Shown: positions 1 through 8,407 of the stretch, piece by piece
Layout of the letters: every line of letters begins with the position of its first letter
Numbering within the stretch: the first letter of the stretch is position 1
DNA from: Nitrospira sp.
GTDB lineage: Bacteria; Nitrospirota; Nitrospiria; Nitrospirales; Nitrospiraceae
Assembly: GCA_023248215.1 (NCBI GenBank)
Contig: JAHFEW010000003.1
Location: 67,159 to 112,019 of the forward strand
DNA: 44,861 nucleotides
Reading direction: 5' to 3'
Program-made: the position numbers and the translations under genes
Notes under the pieces: model-generated
Databases searched by the model: none
What the model saw: only the letters and a program-made list of their open reading frames with translations
Told to the model about the DNA's origin: nothing

Positions 1-174
1 CTTGCCCGTGAAGTCTTCCGAGCTGGCAAGCGCGAGTTGCTCCGCGGTGAGCTTAGCGACAGCGTCGGGAACGAGATCGAAGGTTTCCTTGATGATGACC
101 GTCACGTGGGAACGGTCGAACAGTGGGACGCCTTCCACGAATGCGGTAAGAGGTGTCTTATTTACCAGCGGCAT
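1..174 (-). CDS. DUF2169-like T6SS effector adaptor (5' part only)
   Basis: The gene begins at an ATG at 174 and runs off the left edge in frame, giving 58 codons. The first residues (MPLVNKTPL, then VTVIIKETFDLVPD) match the usual opening of DUF2169 proteins, in which an N-terminal 'NxTPF' segment is followed by a 'V(V/I)(V/I)K.TFD' strand. In known systems DUF2169 proteins act as adaptors that load effectors carrying a PAAR-like DUF4150 domain onto VgrG. The gene directly upstream here is such a PAAR-like/RHS protein, 103 bp away, so the context fits. A stop codon 36 bp upstream limits the possible start, and the Shine-Dalgarno is weak. The C-terminal part, which often carries pentapeptide repeats in this family, is not visible. 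The call rests on a short segment. Confidence 0.6.
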   Translation of the reverse strand, partial: MPLVNKTPLTAFVEGVPLFDRSHVTVIIKETFDLVPDAVAKLTAEQLALASSEDFTGK

Positions 175-277
175 GTCGACGTAGCCCTGGTCGAGGTCCT
201 CGGGCTCCTATACTGTGTATCATTGGTCCAGCCTCGCATCTACCGTCCAGCGCCCGAGTCTCATGCCTCGCCAACGG

Positions 278-3200
278 CTAAATCTCGTCGTCACCGCCGG
301 CGGGGACGGGGGCCCGTTGCTCGGCGGCCGTCGGATTCGCAACGTGGTTGTCAAGCACCTGGGTACGATGGAGCATACCTGGATACTCGGCGGATGGTGC
401 GATATGCCTTTCCTTGGCTTCCTCCCAATTCTCTGGACGGGGCGCGCCCGTCTGCGCGATGTCGTCCTCGACAATTTTGACGGCCCCCGCCTCATGGCCG
501 AGTGCATGCCGGTATGTCTCCTGGTCCACGTTGGGATCGATGTAGATTCTCCTGTTCTCCCAGTCCACCATGCCTGCGTCAGCCGCTGAAGGCTCTCGGC
601 CATGGGGTCCTTGCGGACCCACCCAGGGATGAATGCTGAAGCCCGTCTCCTCAGCAAGCATCCTCTGCGCCACAGCGATTTTCCATTCCTGGCCAGGCTG
701 GTAGGACTCAGTCAGCATCTGCAGGCCCGGCGACTCGCCGTAGATCCGGCGCAGGGCCGCCAGTTCGGCGGCCCTGGGATCGTAATTAGGATTGCCACCC
801 GGGGTGAGCCCCAGCGGATCCACCTCGCGTAACGGATTGGGGCAATACGCATAGGGGTTAAACCCACCATTCAGTCCAAGCGGGTCCTCGCTGATGTAGC
901 GCAGCACCTCGGGGTCGAAGTAGCGATGGCGGTTGTAGCAGAGCCCCGTCTCACGGTCCAGATATTGGCCGGCGGCACGCAGCGGCAAATCTACCTCCGC
1001 CACCAATAGCCCCTGCACCACTCCATAGGCATCGCAACGCGCGGCCCAGACCAGGCGGCCGCGCTCGTCGGTGACCTCCAGTGGGCGTCCAAGATGGTCG
1101 CCGTGGACGAAGTAATTTCTCATCTCGTCACCCTCGACGTCCACCCATCCCAGGAGCCGGAACGTAGCGCCATGGTAGATGTAGCGTCGCTCCCTACCGT
1201 CAGCGTAACGCTCGGTGACGAGCCGGTCTCCGTTCCAACCGAACAGCACCTCGCCATCTGCGTTCGTCTTGCAGACACGCCGACCCATGGCGTCGTATCT
1301 GAACTCGATCCGACCCCGCTCCGGGACCTCCACTGTCGCGAGGCGGCCGTTGTCGTCCCATCGATAGCGCGTCACCACACCCTGGCGGTTCACACGTTCG
1401 GTGCGTTGACCGGCGGCGTCATGAGTGTAGCGCGCACCGCTGCTCCGTAGGAGCCGACAGGCCGCGTCGAACTCCCAGGCCTCCGCACCGCGGCTTGTGT
1501 TCTCGGCCGCGTCATGGGTGTACTCCTCGCTCACAACCTCATAGCGCGAACTGTCGGCGTTCTTGTGACCGCCGCTGGCTCCACGAGAATCCTGTGCTCC
1601 AGCCACTTGCACTGTCACGCGCAAGAGGCGTCCGGCCGCGTCATATTGAAAATACCGCTCGTCGCGAAGGTCGTCGGCGATGGCGGCAATCTCACCGGAC
1701 GCGTCGTATGCGAAACGACGGCGGTTGATCATTGCTCCATTCGGACCGGTGATGATCTGGTCCACAAGCCGGTCGTGGCGATCGAACCGCTGCCGCTCGA
1801 TGACACCGTTGGGATAGGAGAACGTGACCGTGTCCTCCTGCGACCGAACTCGGAGGTAATCCGACCAGGCGGCGCACCAGGCTCCCTCGATTCGACCACC
1901 GCACCCTTGGAAGCTCCCGAAGAAACGCACCCCCTCCTCCCAGCAGAGATAACCATCCTCATCGCGCAGGAGGCTCAGGCTCTGCCCGTCAGGCAGGGTC
2001 ATGACCTCGCCAAACCGCCGGCCCGCCTCGTCCAGAAGGCCCTCCACCGTCACACCGTCGCTGCTCATGCGCACCAGCCGCGTGCCGCCCTCGTACTCCC
2101 ACTCCGCTGCGGAGCCGTCGGGACCCTCGCACCGCACAAGGTTACCGACCTGGTCGGTCTCCATTACCACGCGACGGCCCAGCCGATCCACGACCGCGGC
2201 CACACGGCCGCCGGGATCCCGCTCATACGCTGTCACAGAACCATTTGGGTGGCGGTGGCGCACTAAGCGGTTACAGGCGTCGTAGCTAAACTCGTGGCGG
2301 CCGCCGCGGCCGGTCTCGATCCAGGCCGGCAAGTTCTCAGTGTCATAGCCCAGGCGTACGGGGTGACGGCAGCCACTTCCCGAGTATTCGGCCGGTGCGT
2401 TCCAATGGTCGAAGCGGCAGGTGAGCTCCGCGTCACCGATAAGGCGACGTACACGGTTGCCCTCGGCGTCGTATTCCCAGCGCTTGACCGGCAGGGCGTC
2501 GGGTCGTACCGCGACCAGCCGACCCACGGCGTCCCACTCCAGCCGTACCTCCCGGCCGCGATCGTCACTCACCCGGACCTGGCATCCCAGGTCGTCGCTC
2601 GCGACATGTGCAACCGCGCCGTCCACCGAAACCATCTCGATCATCTCGCCCCGCTCGTCATGAATGTACCGGGAGGACAGCTTGCCGTTGGTCCAAACCT
2701 CCTGCAGATCCCCACGCAAAGACCAAACGTAGCGGAGCTCGACCTTCTCGCCCAGTCGCTTGACCGCGAGGCGTCCGCTTGGCGGGTCGTAGACGTTGGT
2801 CAGCGTGGCGCCCTGGCTGTATGCCATCTGCGTGATCCTGCCGACCTGGTCGCGCTCGATCAGGCACTCCTCGCCGGCAGGATCGCTACGCGCGATAAGA
2901 TCTCCCGCATCGTCGTATTCGTAGCTCCAGCTCCGGCCACAGGGATCGGTCTGTGCGAGCAGATGTCCCGCTTCGTCCCATTTGTTGGTCCACTCGTGAC
3001 CCAGGGGGTCGACAAACCGCTCGACCACGCCCAACTCGTTGGCGTAGTGGGTGCTCTGCCCACCGCGGCCGTCCGTGACGACCGTCACGCGGCGGTCGTG
3101 GTCGTAGGCGAGCTGGCGGTAGAGCTTGCCACCGTCGCCCCAAGTGCGCACGCAGCGCGCGTCCCTATCGTAGGCGAAGTAGAAGGAAAACCCGTTGCGG

Positions 3201-4402
3201 TCGGTTTCCTTGACCAGGAGGTGTCCGTTGTACTCGAAACGCCTGCAACAGCCGGCGGCATCCTGCACCGCCACCAGGTCGCCCTGCTCGTCGTATTCGC
3301 AGCGGGTGATGGTGCGCGGCGCCGTTCCCTCTGCCTCGATCGTCACCGTTGCGACCCTACCCGCGTCGGTCCAATCGAGCCGCAAGCCACGGCCGGCGCT
3401 GTCTTCGATTCGCTCCAACCCCCGAGATCCGTAGCGGAATCTCGTCTCGTTGCCGAAGGGATCTCCGACGGCAATCAGGGGCCGGAAGCCTACGCGCTCT
3501 GTGTCATGCACCGGAAACCGCTCCTCCAGACCGTCTGGATGGCGCACGCGCCACATACCACCTTCGCGACCCAGGACGAGCGCAGCGGTGAGACTGCGCG
3601 CTCGCTCGCCCTCACGCAACGGCGGAAAAGGAACGAAACGCCCGAACTGGTCGCGGTAGGCGATGAACTTCGGATGCATCAGGAGCTGGCGCTCAAGGGT
3701 ACTCCTCCAACCGAAGCCGAACGCCGAGTCCTCCTGGTGGCGGGCCGTTGAGTAGTCGAGTTTCACCACGACGGGGATGCGGCCGGTCAGACGGATCAGC
3801 GACACCCCTGTGAAGACCTTACCAGTCACCACGTCCACTGGGTGCCCGGTCGTCGAACAGACGTCGCGGTGCGCCTGCTCCCGGTCCGCCCCTGGGGGCA
3901 TGTTTGCGTTGATCCATTTGTGGCAGGCCGCCGCTGCCGCTTTCATTGCCGCATCCGCCGCGGCTGCGCGCGCTTCGTCGCTCCCAGATCCGCCACCTCC
4001 CACCAATACAGTCGCCGCGGTACCAATCACCTTCCCTACTGGCGCATCCGCTGGATCGGCGCACATTTTGGCGGTATCGCCCAGCATGGCTGCTTCTTTG
4101 CCTTCGTAAAACACGTTAGACGAAGCCGTGACAATCTCCCCTTTGTTGGCAGGCGGCTTCTGGAAGGGACCGGGTCCCATGGGAATGTGCGGTGGGGTAT
4201 GCTTCGAGATGGACCCTTTGACAGCGCCCGGCTGGCCCATCACTTTGACTTTTTCCGCGACCTTGTCCTTGATGATGGAGGCACAGGGGTGCGGAATCGG
4301 TGTGGGAACCGGTCCGCCCGGCGAAGGCACCATGATGATGTGCACGTCACCGGGCGTCACGCTCACAATTTGATCCATCTTCTTTGCGCCGGGCTTACCC
4401 AT
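278..4402 (-). CDS. PAAR-like (DUF4150) RHS-repeat T6SS effector
   Basis: This 1374-aa protein is predicted to cap the VgrG spike and deliver a C-terminal toxin. Residues 20-130 form a Gly/Pro/Val-rich PAAR-like (DUF4150) tip domain. After an Ala-rich linker and a DUF6531-type entry segment (GHPVDVVTGKV) come many RHS/YD repeats of the form 'Y(D/E)..G.L....DP.G'. The RHS core ends with the standard signature (RYFDPEVLRYISEDPLGL, then a second DPLGL at 1195-1199), where RHS shells are cleaved. The remaining 175 residues are the variable toxin tip. They contain HALGHE (1299-1304) and further His residues, and I do not recognise the fold. The gene overlaps the pentapeptide-repeat gene by 8 bp. 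The RHS part is far richer in G+C than the first 300 bp of the gene. No immunity gene lies directly downstream. Confidence 0.93.
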   Translation of the reverse strand: MGKPGAKKMDQIVSVTPGDVHIIMVPSPGGPVPTPIPHPCASIIKDKVAEKVKVMGQPGAVKGSISKHTPPHIPMGPGPFQKPPANKGEIVTASSNVFYEGKEAAMLGDTAKMCADPADAPVGKVIGTAATVLVGGGGSGSDEARAAAADAAMKAAAAACHKWINANMPPGADREQAHRDVCSTTGHPVDVVTGKVFTGVSLIRLTGRIPVVVKLDYSTARHQEDSAFGFGWRSTLERQLLMHPKFIAYRDQFGRFVPFPPLREGERARSLTAALVLGREGGMWRVRHPDGLEERFPVHDTERVGFRPLIAVGDPFGNETRFRYGSRGLERIEDSAGRGLRLDWTDAGRVATVTIEAEGTAPRTITRCEYDEQGDLVAVQDAAGCCRRFEYNGHLLVKETDRNGFSFYFAYDRDARCVRTWGDGGKLYRQLAYDHDRRVTVVTDGRGGQSTHYANELGVVERFVDPLGHEWTNKWDEAGHLLAQTDPCGRSWSYEYDDAGDLIARSDPAGEECLIERDQVGRITQMAYSQGATLTNVYDPPSGRLAVKRLGEKVELRYVWSLRGDLQEVWTNGKLSSRYIHDERGEMIEMVSVDGAVAHVASDDLGCQVRVSDDRGREVRLEWDAVGRLVAVRPDALPVKRWEYDAEGNRVRRLIGDAELTCRFDHWNAPAEYSGSGCRHPVRLGYDTENLPAWIETGRGGRHEFSYDACNRLVRHRHPNGSVTAYERDPGGRVAAVVDRLGRRVVMETDQVGNLVRCEGPDGSAAEWEYEGGTRLVRMSSDGVTVEGLLDEAGRRFGEVMTLPDGQSLSLLRDEDGYLCWEEGVRFFGSFQGCGGRIEGAWCAAWSDYLRVRSQEDTVTFSYPNGVIERQRFDRHDRLVDQIITGPNGAMINRRRFAYDASGEIAAIADDLRDERYFQYDAAGRLLRVTVQVAGAQDSRGASGGHKNADSSRYEVVSEEYTHDAAENTSRGAEAWEFDAACRLLRSSGARYTHDAAGQRTERVNRQGVVTRYRWDDNGRLATVEVPERGRIEFRYDAMGRRVCKTNADGEVLFGWNGDRLVTERYADGRERRYIYHGATFRLLGWVDVEGDEMRNYFVHGDHLGRPLEVTDERGRLVWAARCDAYGVVQGLLVAEVDLPLRAAGQYLDRETGLCYNRHRYFDPEVLRYISEDPLGLNGGFNPYAYCPNPLREVDPLGLTPGGNPNYDPRAAELAALRRIYGESPGLQMLTESYQPGQEWKIAVAQRMLAEETGFSIHPWVGPQGPHGREPSAADAGMVDWENRRIYIDPNVDQETYRHALGHEAGAVKIVEDDIAQTGAPRPENWEEAKERHIAPSAEYPGMLHRTQVLDNHVANPTAAEQRAPVPAGGDDEI

Positions 4403-5543
4403 CTTGCTTCTCCAAAGCCACGGCCGGCTTCTGCTGTTTCGGTCGCTGCTTCGCTCGCTCTTTCCGTTCAGTTTCTGTCAGCGCGACAGGATAGAGCGGC
4501 TTCGGCTGAACATGCGGCGGCGTAATACCTCGAGGACCACACACCACTACTGTTTCAACAGGAAAGCGTGCGTTCTCAGTCTTACAGTTGAATAGTTTGC
4601 CTGCAGAGAGTGTGGTCCAAAACAAATCTGCTTCGGTGAGATCTGCCCCGTCAAACACTGCCTCGTCTGTGTCCGCGCCGACAAGGCTTGCCCTGGTCAG
4701 GACAGCTTTCCCCAGCTTGGCGCCCCTGAAATCGGTAAACTCCATGGAGCTATCGGAAGCTTTCATTCCTTCGAGATTGGCCTTAGAGAATGAAGACCGG
4801 TCAGCCTTGGTCCCCGTCAAATCGGCTCCCCGGAGATCGCAATGACTGAGATCGGTCCTTGCGATGTCGGCATTCACCAGGCGCACCTCTCTGAGAATCG
4901 ATCCGGCAAAGGTCACCTTTTCGACCATGGCATCGTCGAAACTGGCCCAGGAGAGGTCTGACTCGATCAACAGCGTATTCTTCAGAATGGCTGAATGGAA
5001 GTCGGCCCCTTTGAGTGAGGCTTGCGAAAGGTTGGCATCCGTGAGGTCGGTTGAGAGGAATTTGGCCTTGTCGAGAATCGCGCCGACGAGATAGGCGCCC
5101 GTCAGTGCTGCATCTTCAAAATTGGCCTCCGACAGATCGACTGACTCAAGTCCAGCTTCCGTCAGATTAACCTGAGAAAGATTGACGCCACTCAGTTTGG
5201 CCCCTCGGAGATCGACTTTGGTGCAATCGACGGCCTCGAGGTTCGCCCCTCGCAGGTCGGCACCATTGAGTTGAGCCTCATCAATCGTTGCACCCCGAAG
5301 GTTGGCCCTGCGGAGATTCGCGTTGGTCAGGTTGGCCGAAGTGAGATCGGCGTCTTCGAGATCGGCTTCTTCGAGATTTGCACCGGATAAATCCGCCCCG
5401 GTGAGGTCGCATCCGGCGAGGGATTTGCCATGGAGATCTACGCCCGTGAGCTTCGCACCCACCAGGTCAAGTTGAGATTCCGCCTCTCCCTCCTGCGCAT
5501 CATCAACCTCGTCAGGATCCTCTTCCAGCACTTCGTCAGCCAC
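4395..5543 (-). CDS. Pentapeptide-repeat protein of the VgrG/RHS operon
   Basis: The protein is built of A(D/N)LxX pentapeptide repeats from about residue 35 to 310, which fold as a right-handed quadrilateral beta-helix. A Lys/Gln-rich tail follows. It sits between vgrG and the PAAR-RHS gene and overlaps the latter by 8 bp, so it is probably co-translated and part of the effector-loading module. Pentapeptide repeats are often found fused to or next to DUF2169 adaptors in T6SS islands, and a chaperone or adaptor role is inferred here. Two starts are possible. A GTG at 5561 overlaps the vgrG stop but has no ribosome-binding site. A GTG at 5543 follows AGGAG by 10 bases and is preferred, giving an acidic start MADEVLEEDPDE (382 aa). 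No enzyme motif is present. Confidence 0.85.
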   Translation of the reverse strand: MADEVLEEDPDEVDDAQEGEAESQLDLVGAKLTGVDLHGKSLAGCDLTGADLSGANLEEADLEDADLTSANLTNANLRRANLRGATIDEAQLNGADLRGANLEAVDCTKVDLRGAKLSGVNLSQVNLTEAGLESVDLSEANFEDAALTGAYLVGAILDKAKFLSTDLTDANLSQASLKGADFHSAILKNTLLIESDLSWASFDDAMVEKVTFAGSILREVRLVNADIARTDLSHCDLRGADLTGTKADRSSFSKANLEGMKASDSSMEFTDFRGAKLGKAVLTRASLVGADTDEAVFDGADLTEADLFWTTLSAGKLFNCKTENARFPVETVVVCGPRGITPPHVQPKPLYPVALTETERKERAKQRPKQQKPAVALEKQDG

Positions 5544-5560
5544 GATGTCAACTCTCCTCA

Positions 5561-8134
5561 CTAGTTAAGTTTAATCGGAGTACCCTTGACCTCCACTGGC
5601 CCCGATGATCCCTTGATCTTGACCTTCTTACTTGAGACAAGAATTCCATCTTCCGTGATACACACCGCCGAGCTTTTCACTTTCAGCATAATCATTTTCG
5701 GAGATTTGATCGTAAGCTTATCTTTTCCCGCCTCGATCACAAACGCCTTGTCCTCGGCTTTGATGCTGACTTTTTCCTTGCCGGTAATGTTCACATTTTT
5801 CTTGCTGGCTTTGAGGTTCAGATCTTTGGTCGCCGCTTCAACATTGAGATCTCGCTTCGCCTTGATGTTGATGTTCTTGTTCTTCGCCTCAATACTGATG
5901 TCTTTGATCTTGGTTTCAAGGGACATGCTCCAAAGAGCGGTCGCGTTGATATCCTTCATCGCCCACAGCACGATGGAGGGAATCTGGGGCAGCATATCTT
6001 CGATGAGTTTTTTGGCATCCTTATAGGTCTCATACCCCGCGCTCGCAAGGGCCATCACCGCCCCCGCGATGACCTCCTTTGAGGCGCCAGACGAAATCGC
6101 CTGATGGAGCTCGGCGGCGGCTTTGCCGGTCGCGGTGCCGCCAGCCTCTGCCTTTCCCATGTTCTTCTCCGCCTGAGCCTGGCGGGCGGTCAGCTCCGCG
6201 GTCACCCCAGCGACGGCAGGCCCCATTGCGGCCACGGCGGCCTGAGTGGCCCCAGCCGCAGCCGCCTCTGCCTTGGCGCCAGCACCGGCTCCACCTTCCT
6301 TGGCCCCCGCAATGCCGCCTTTCACGATCCCTTCGGCAGCAGCCTTGGCACCGCTTTCAATCAGCGCGGCCACGAAGTTCATGGCTTTCAGATGAATGCC
6401 CAGGTTAGTAAATAATTGGTACGATCCGCCCGCGGTCAAATCCATATTGCTGCCGGACTTGGTGATGATGTCCTTGCCGGCCTTGTCGGTGATTGTCACA
6501 TCGGCAGTGCGCGAAATGTTTCCGCCTGCGTTTCGACTGATATTGGCACCGGCGTTCGTCGAAATGCTGGAGCCGACCGTTTCGTTTTCGCAGTTCTTGA
6601 TATGGATCGTCCAGTCCTTCTCCCCGTGAAGAAACACTTCTTCGCTCCCCTTCTTATCTTCGAAGCGGAACTCATTGGAGCCCTCGCCGCCTTTAGAGCT
6701 GTTCGACTTGATCGTGCTCTTCGTTTGTTCGCCCGGCAGCGGATAGGGCGGCATTTGCTCGGCATTGTAGACGCGACCCGTGATGATCGGCCTGTCGGGA
6801 TCCCCTTCCAGAAATTCCACAATGACTTCCTGACCGATACGCGGGAGAAACATGGCGCCCCATTGCTTGCCTGCCCAGTTCTGGGAAACCCGAGTCCAGC
6901 AGGAACTATTCTCGTCATATTTCCCTTCCCGATCCCAATGAAACTGGACCTTCACCCGCCCATAGTTGTCCGTCCAGATCTCTTCACCGGCCTTTCCCAC
7001 CACGACCGCCGTTTGGACTCCTTGGATAATCGGCTTGGGCGTAGTCTGTGGTGGTCGGAATGGAACCTTGTGGGGAATGCAGGTAAAGGAATTGGTGTAG
7101 GCCGATTCGTCCTTGCCCACCGTGGTCGTCGTATAGGTCCCGCCGACCGTGGCGACATGGTGCAGGCTGGTCAACACGTAAGCCCGATTCATGCCTTTGT
7201 GCCCATAGTCTTTCAAGTCAAAGCGATACCCGGACGTAAATGCCCGGCAGGAACTGGTGCCGCTGACCACGAAGTACTGCGCCTCCTCCTCTTCCATGCG
7301 GAGCTTGGCGATCGTATCCCCCTCATTTTTCTTGCTGTATTCCCCTGGAAAGTCGTAAATTTCGAATTTGCCGTTCCCCCCCACCTCGATCGTGCTTTTC
7401 ATTTCTGCATCGAGGCTCGTGCTCGGGGTTTCGAAATTGTAATCCGTGACGGCGTACTTGCCCGGCCTGAGCGTCTGTTCCCATTGCCAACTCGTAATGA
7501 CATCTTCCGCCAGCGCACCGCTGCCCTGCGGGTCCCATTTGGCTTCGTTTTGCTCCGGACATGGCTGATGCGCTGACGGGTCGTTGGCAATGACCAATGT
7601 GTGTTTGCCCTTTTCGTGTTCAAAGAAATACAACAGACCGTACTGTTCCATCAGACGCGACACAAAATTGAAATCGGTTTCCCGATACTGGACGCAGTAG
7701 TCGCGCGGTTCGAAGCTGCCTTGCAACTGCAGCTTATAATCCGTGAATCCCAGATCTTTGAAAATTTGCTGGATGATATCCGGGATAGATTTCTTCTGAA
7801 AGATGCGGCAGTCCGACGTCCGCGTGAGGAACCACAGCCAGGGCACCATGGTTGCCCGATAGTTGGCCAGCCCGCGATCGCTCCCCGTCTGCATGAAGCG
7901 GCTGATGAGCCCGTTGAAGTATCGCTTCTTGTCCGAGCCGAGCGTGACCCGGAGCGTGACGCGCTTGCCGATGATATCCTCGAATTTGATGTCGGGGTCG
8001 TGCGAGAGCAGGTCCAGATCGAAATTCGAGAGACGCGAGATGCCCTCCTGTCCGGAAAAGCCTCTCAAGAGGAGGACATCCTTGCCGAGCGGCGTCTCTA
8101 TCCCGATCAGCCTGGTCTCTTGTGTGTGCAGCAT
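5561..8134 (-). CDS. vgrG: VgrG spike protein with Ala-rich insertion
   Basis: TssI/VgrG forms the trimeric needle tip on the Hcp tube. The N-terminal gp27/gp44-like region is clear (SNFDLDLLS, then YCVQYRETDFNFVSRLMEQYGL). The gp5 OB-fold follows at about 385-460 (DNYGRVKVQFHWDREGKYDE, then ARVSQ-like and GDPDRPIITGRVYN segments). A DUF2345-type beta-helix with repeated (N/K)I-x-I-K-A strands ends the protein. The helix is interrupted at about residues 587-715 by an Ala/Gly/Lys-rich, probably alpha-helical stretch that is not usual for VgrG. I place the start at the ATG at 8134 (857 aa) because AGGG lies 8 bases upstream. A GTG at 8149 would add five residues but lacks a ribosome-binding site. 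The stop codon abuts the pentapeptide gene. There is no appended enzymatic domain of known type. Confidence 0.96.
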   Translation of the reverse strand: MLHTQETRLIGIETPLGKDVLLLRGFSGQEGISRLSNFDLDLLSHDPDIKFEDIIGKRVTLRVTLGSDKKRYFNGLISRFMQTGSDRGLANYRATMVPWLWFLTRTSDCRIFQKKSIPDIIQQIFKDLGFTDYKLQLQGSFEPRDYCVQYRETDFNFVSRLMEQYGLLYFFEHEKGKHTLVIANDPSAHQPCPEQNEAKWDPQGSGALAEDVITSWQWEQTLRPGKYAVTDYNFETPSTSLDAEMKSTIEVGGNGKFEIYDFPGEYSKKNEGDTIAKLRMEEEEAQYFVVSGTSSCRAFTSGYRFDLKDYGHKGMNRAYVLTSLHHVATVGGTYTTTTVGKDESAYTNSFTCIPHKVPFRPPQTTPKPIIQGVQTAVVVGKAGEEIWTDNYGRVKVQFHWDREGKYDENSSCWTRVSQNWAGKQWGAMFLPRIGQEVIVEFLEGDPDRPIITGRVYNAEQMPPYPLPGEQTKSTIKSNSSKGGEGSNEFRFEDKKGSEEVFLHGEKDWTIHIKNCENETVGSSISTNAGANISRNAGGNISRTADVTITDKAGKDIITKSGSNMDLTAGGSYQLFTNLGIHLKAMNFVAALIESGAKAAAEGIVKGGIAGAKEGGAGAGAKAEAAAAGATQAAVAAMGPAVAGVTAELTARQAQAEKNMGKAEAGGTATGKAAAELHQAISSGASKEVIAGAVMALASAGYETYKDAKKLIEDMLPQIPSIVLWAMKDINATALWSMSLETKIKDISIEAKNKNINIKAKRDLNVEAATKDLNLKASKKNVNITGKEKVSIKAEDKAFVIEAGKDKLTIKSPKMIMLKVKSSAVCITEDGILVSSKKVKIKGSSGPVEVKGTPIKLN

Positions 8135-8151
8135 AACTTCAGCCCTCACCT

Positions 8152-8190
8152 AACAGGATGTTGAAAAAGTCCGCCAGCTTTGTTCTCACG
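8152..8190. repeat. Possible fragment of a dispersed intergenic repeat
   Basis: The segment beginning AACAGGATGTTGAAAAAGTC closely resembles one half of an intergenic repeat that I recall as common in Nitrospira genomes. In full copies the inverted half would read as 'ggcggactttttc..catcctg'. I see no such second half here, so this would be a truncated copy. The identification is from memory and needs a search. Confidence 0.3.
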
Positions 8191-8359
8191 GCGATACTGT
8201 AATTCCCCTCGCGATGTGTGCTGCTTGCGTGTTCTGCACCTTGATTGAGCAACCTCCGTGCCTCACCACAGTCGCCTTACTGCAAGCCTCTGATGCTCCT
8301 TTTCCCAACAAATCGCCGCTTCCCTCAAACTGTTCCCCCCCCAATCCAATTGTGAAGGC

Positions 8360-8399
8360 TATCCAAATGGATATGACCTGATCCTATCTGGATAATCCA
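8360..8399. promoter_or_regulatory. Inverted repeats TATCC-N4-GGATA and TGGAT-A-ATCCA
   Basis: TATCC (8360-8364) and GGATA (8369-8373) form a perfect 5-bp inverted repeat around AAAT. TGGAT (8389-8393) and ATCCA (8395-8399) form a second perfect repeat around one base. The first lies 226 bp upstream of the vgrG ATG. A very similar palindrome lies 217 bp upstream of the hcp ATG. A protein-binding site is possible but not shown. Confidence 0.35.
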
Positions 8400-8407
8400 A
8401 CGGGTTC

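Larger units (their letters stand above)
8135..8407. other. Intergenic region upstream of vgrG
   Basis: About 270 bp separate the unknown 217-aa gene from vgrG and hold no convincing gene. Two things stand out: a segment at 8152-8190 that resembles a dispersed repeat, and a cluster of TGGAT/ATCCA inverted repeats at 8360-8399. The vgrG promoter probably lies here, but I cannot fix -35 and -10 boxes. Confidence 0.5.

Noticed and set aside
473-520. HALGHE in the RHS tip as a zinc-protease HExxH motif.
   Set aside because: The Glu is in the wrong place (H-x3-H-E), so the standard zincin motif is not met.
2294-3751. A 485-codon open frame on the plus strand inside the RHS gene, and similar long plus-strand frames at 1514-2266.
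   Set aside because: They are antisense to clear RHS repeats in a very G+C-rich stretch where stop codons are rare, and their products show no family features.
4600-5460. Repetitive DNA with a short period that could be taken for a tandem repeat or CRISPR-like array.
   Set aside because: The 15-bp periodicity is the coding of pentapeptide repeats, without constant repeats or spacers.
6416-7576. A 386-codon plus-strand frame opposite vgrG, and a 300-codon one at 9799-10701 opposite clpV.
   Set aside because: The minus-strand genes are unmistakable and the opposing products look like mirror translations.
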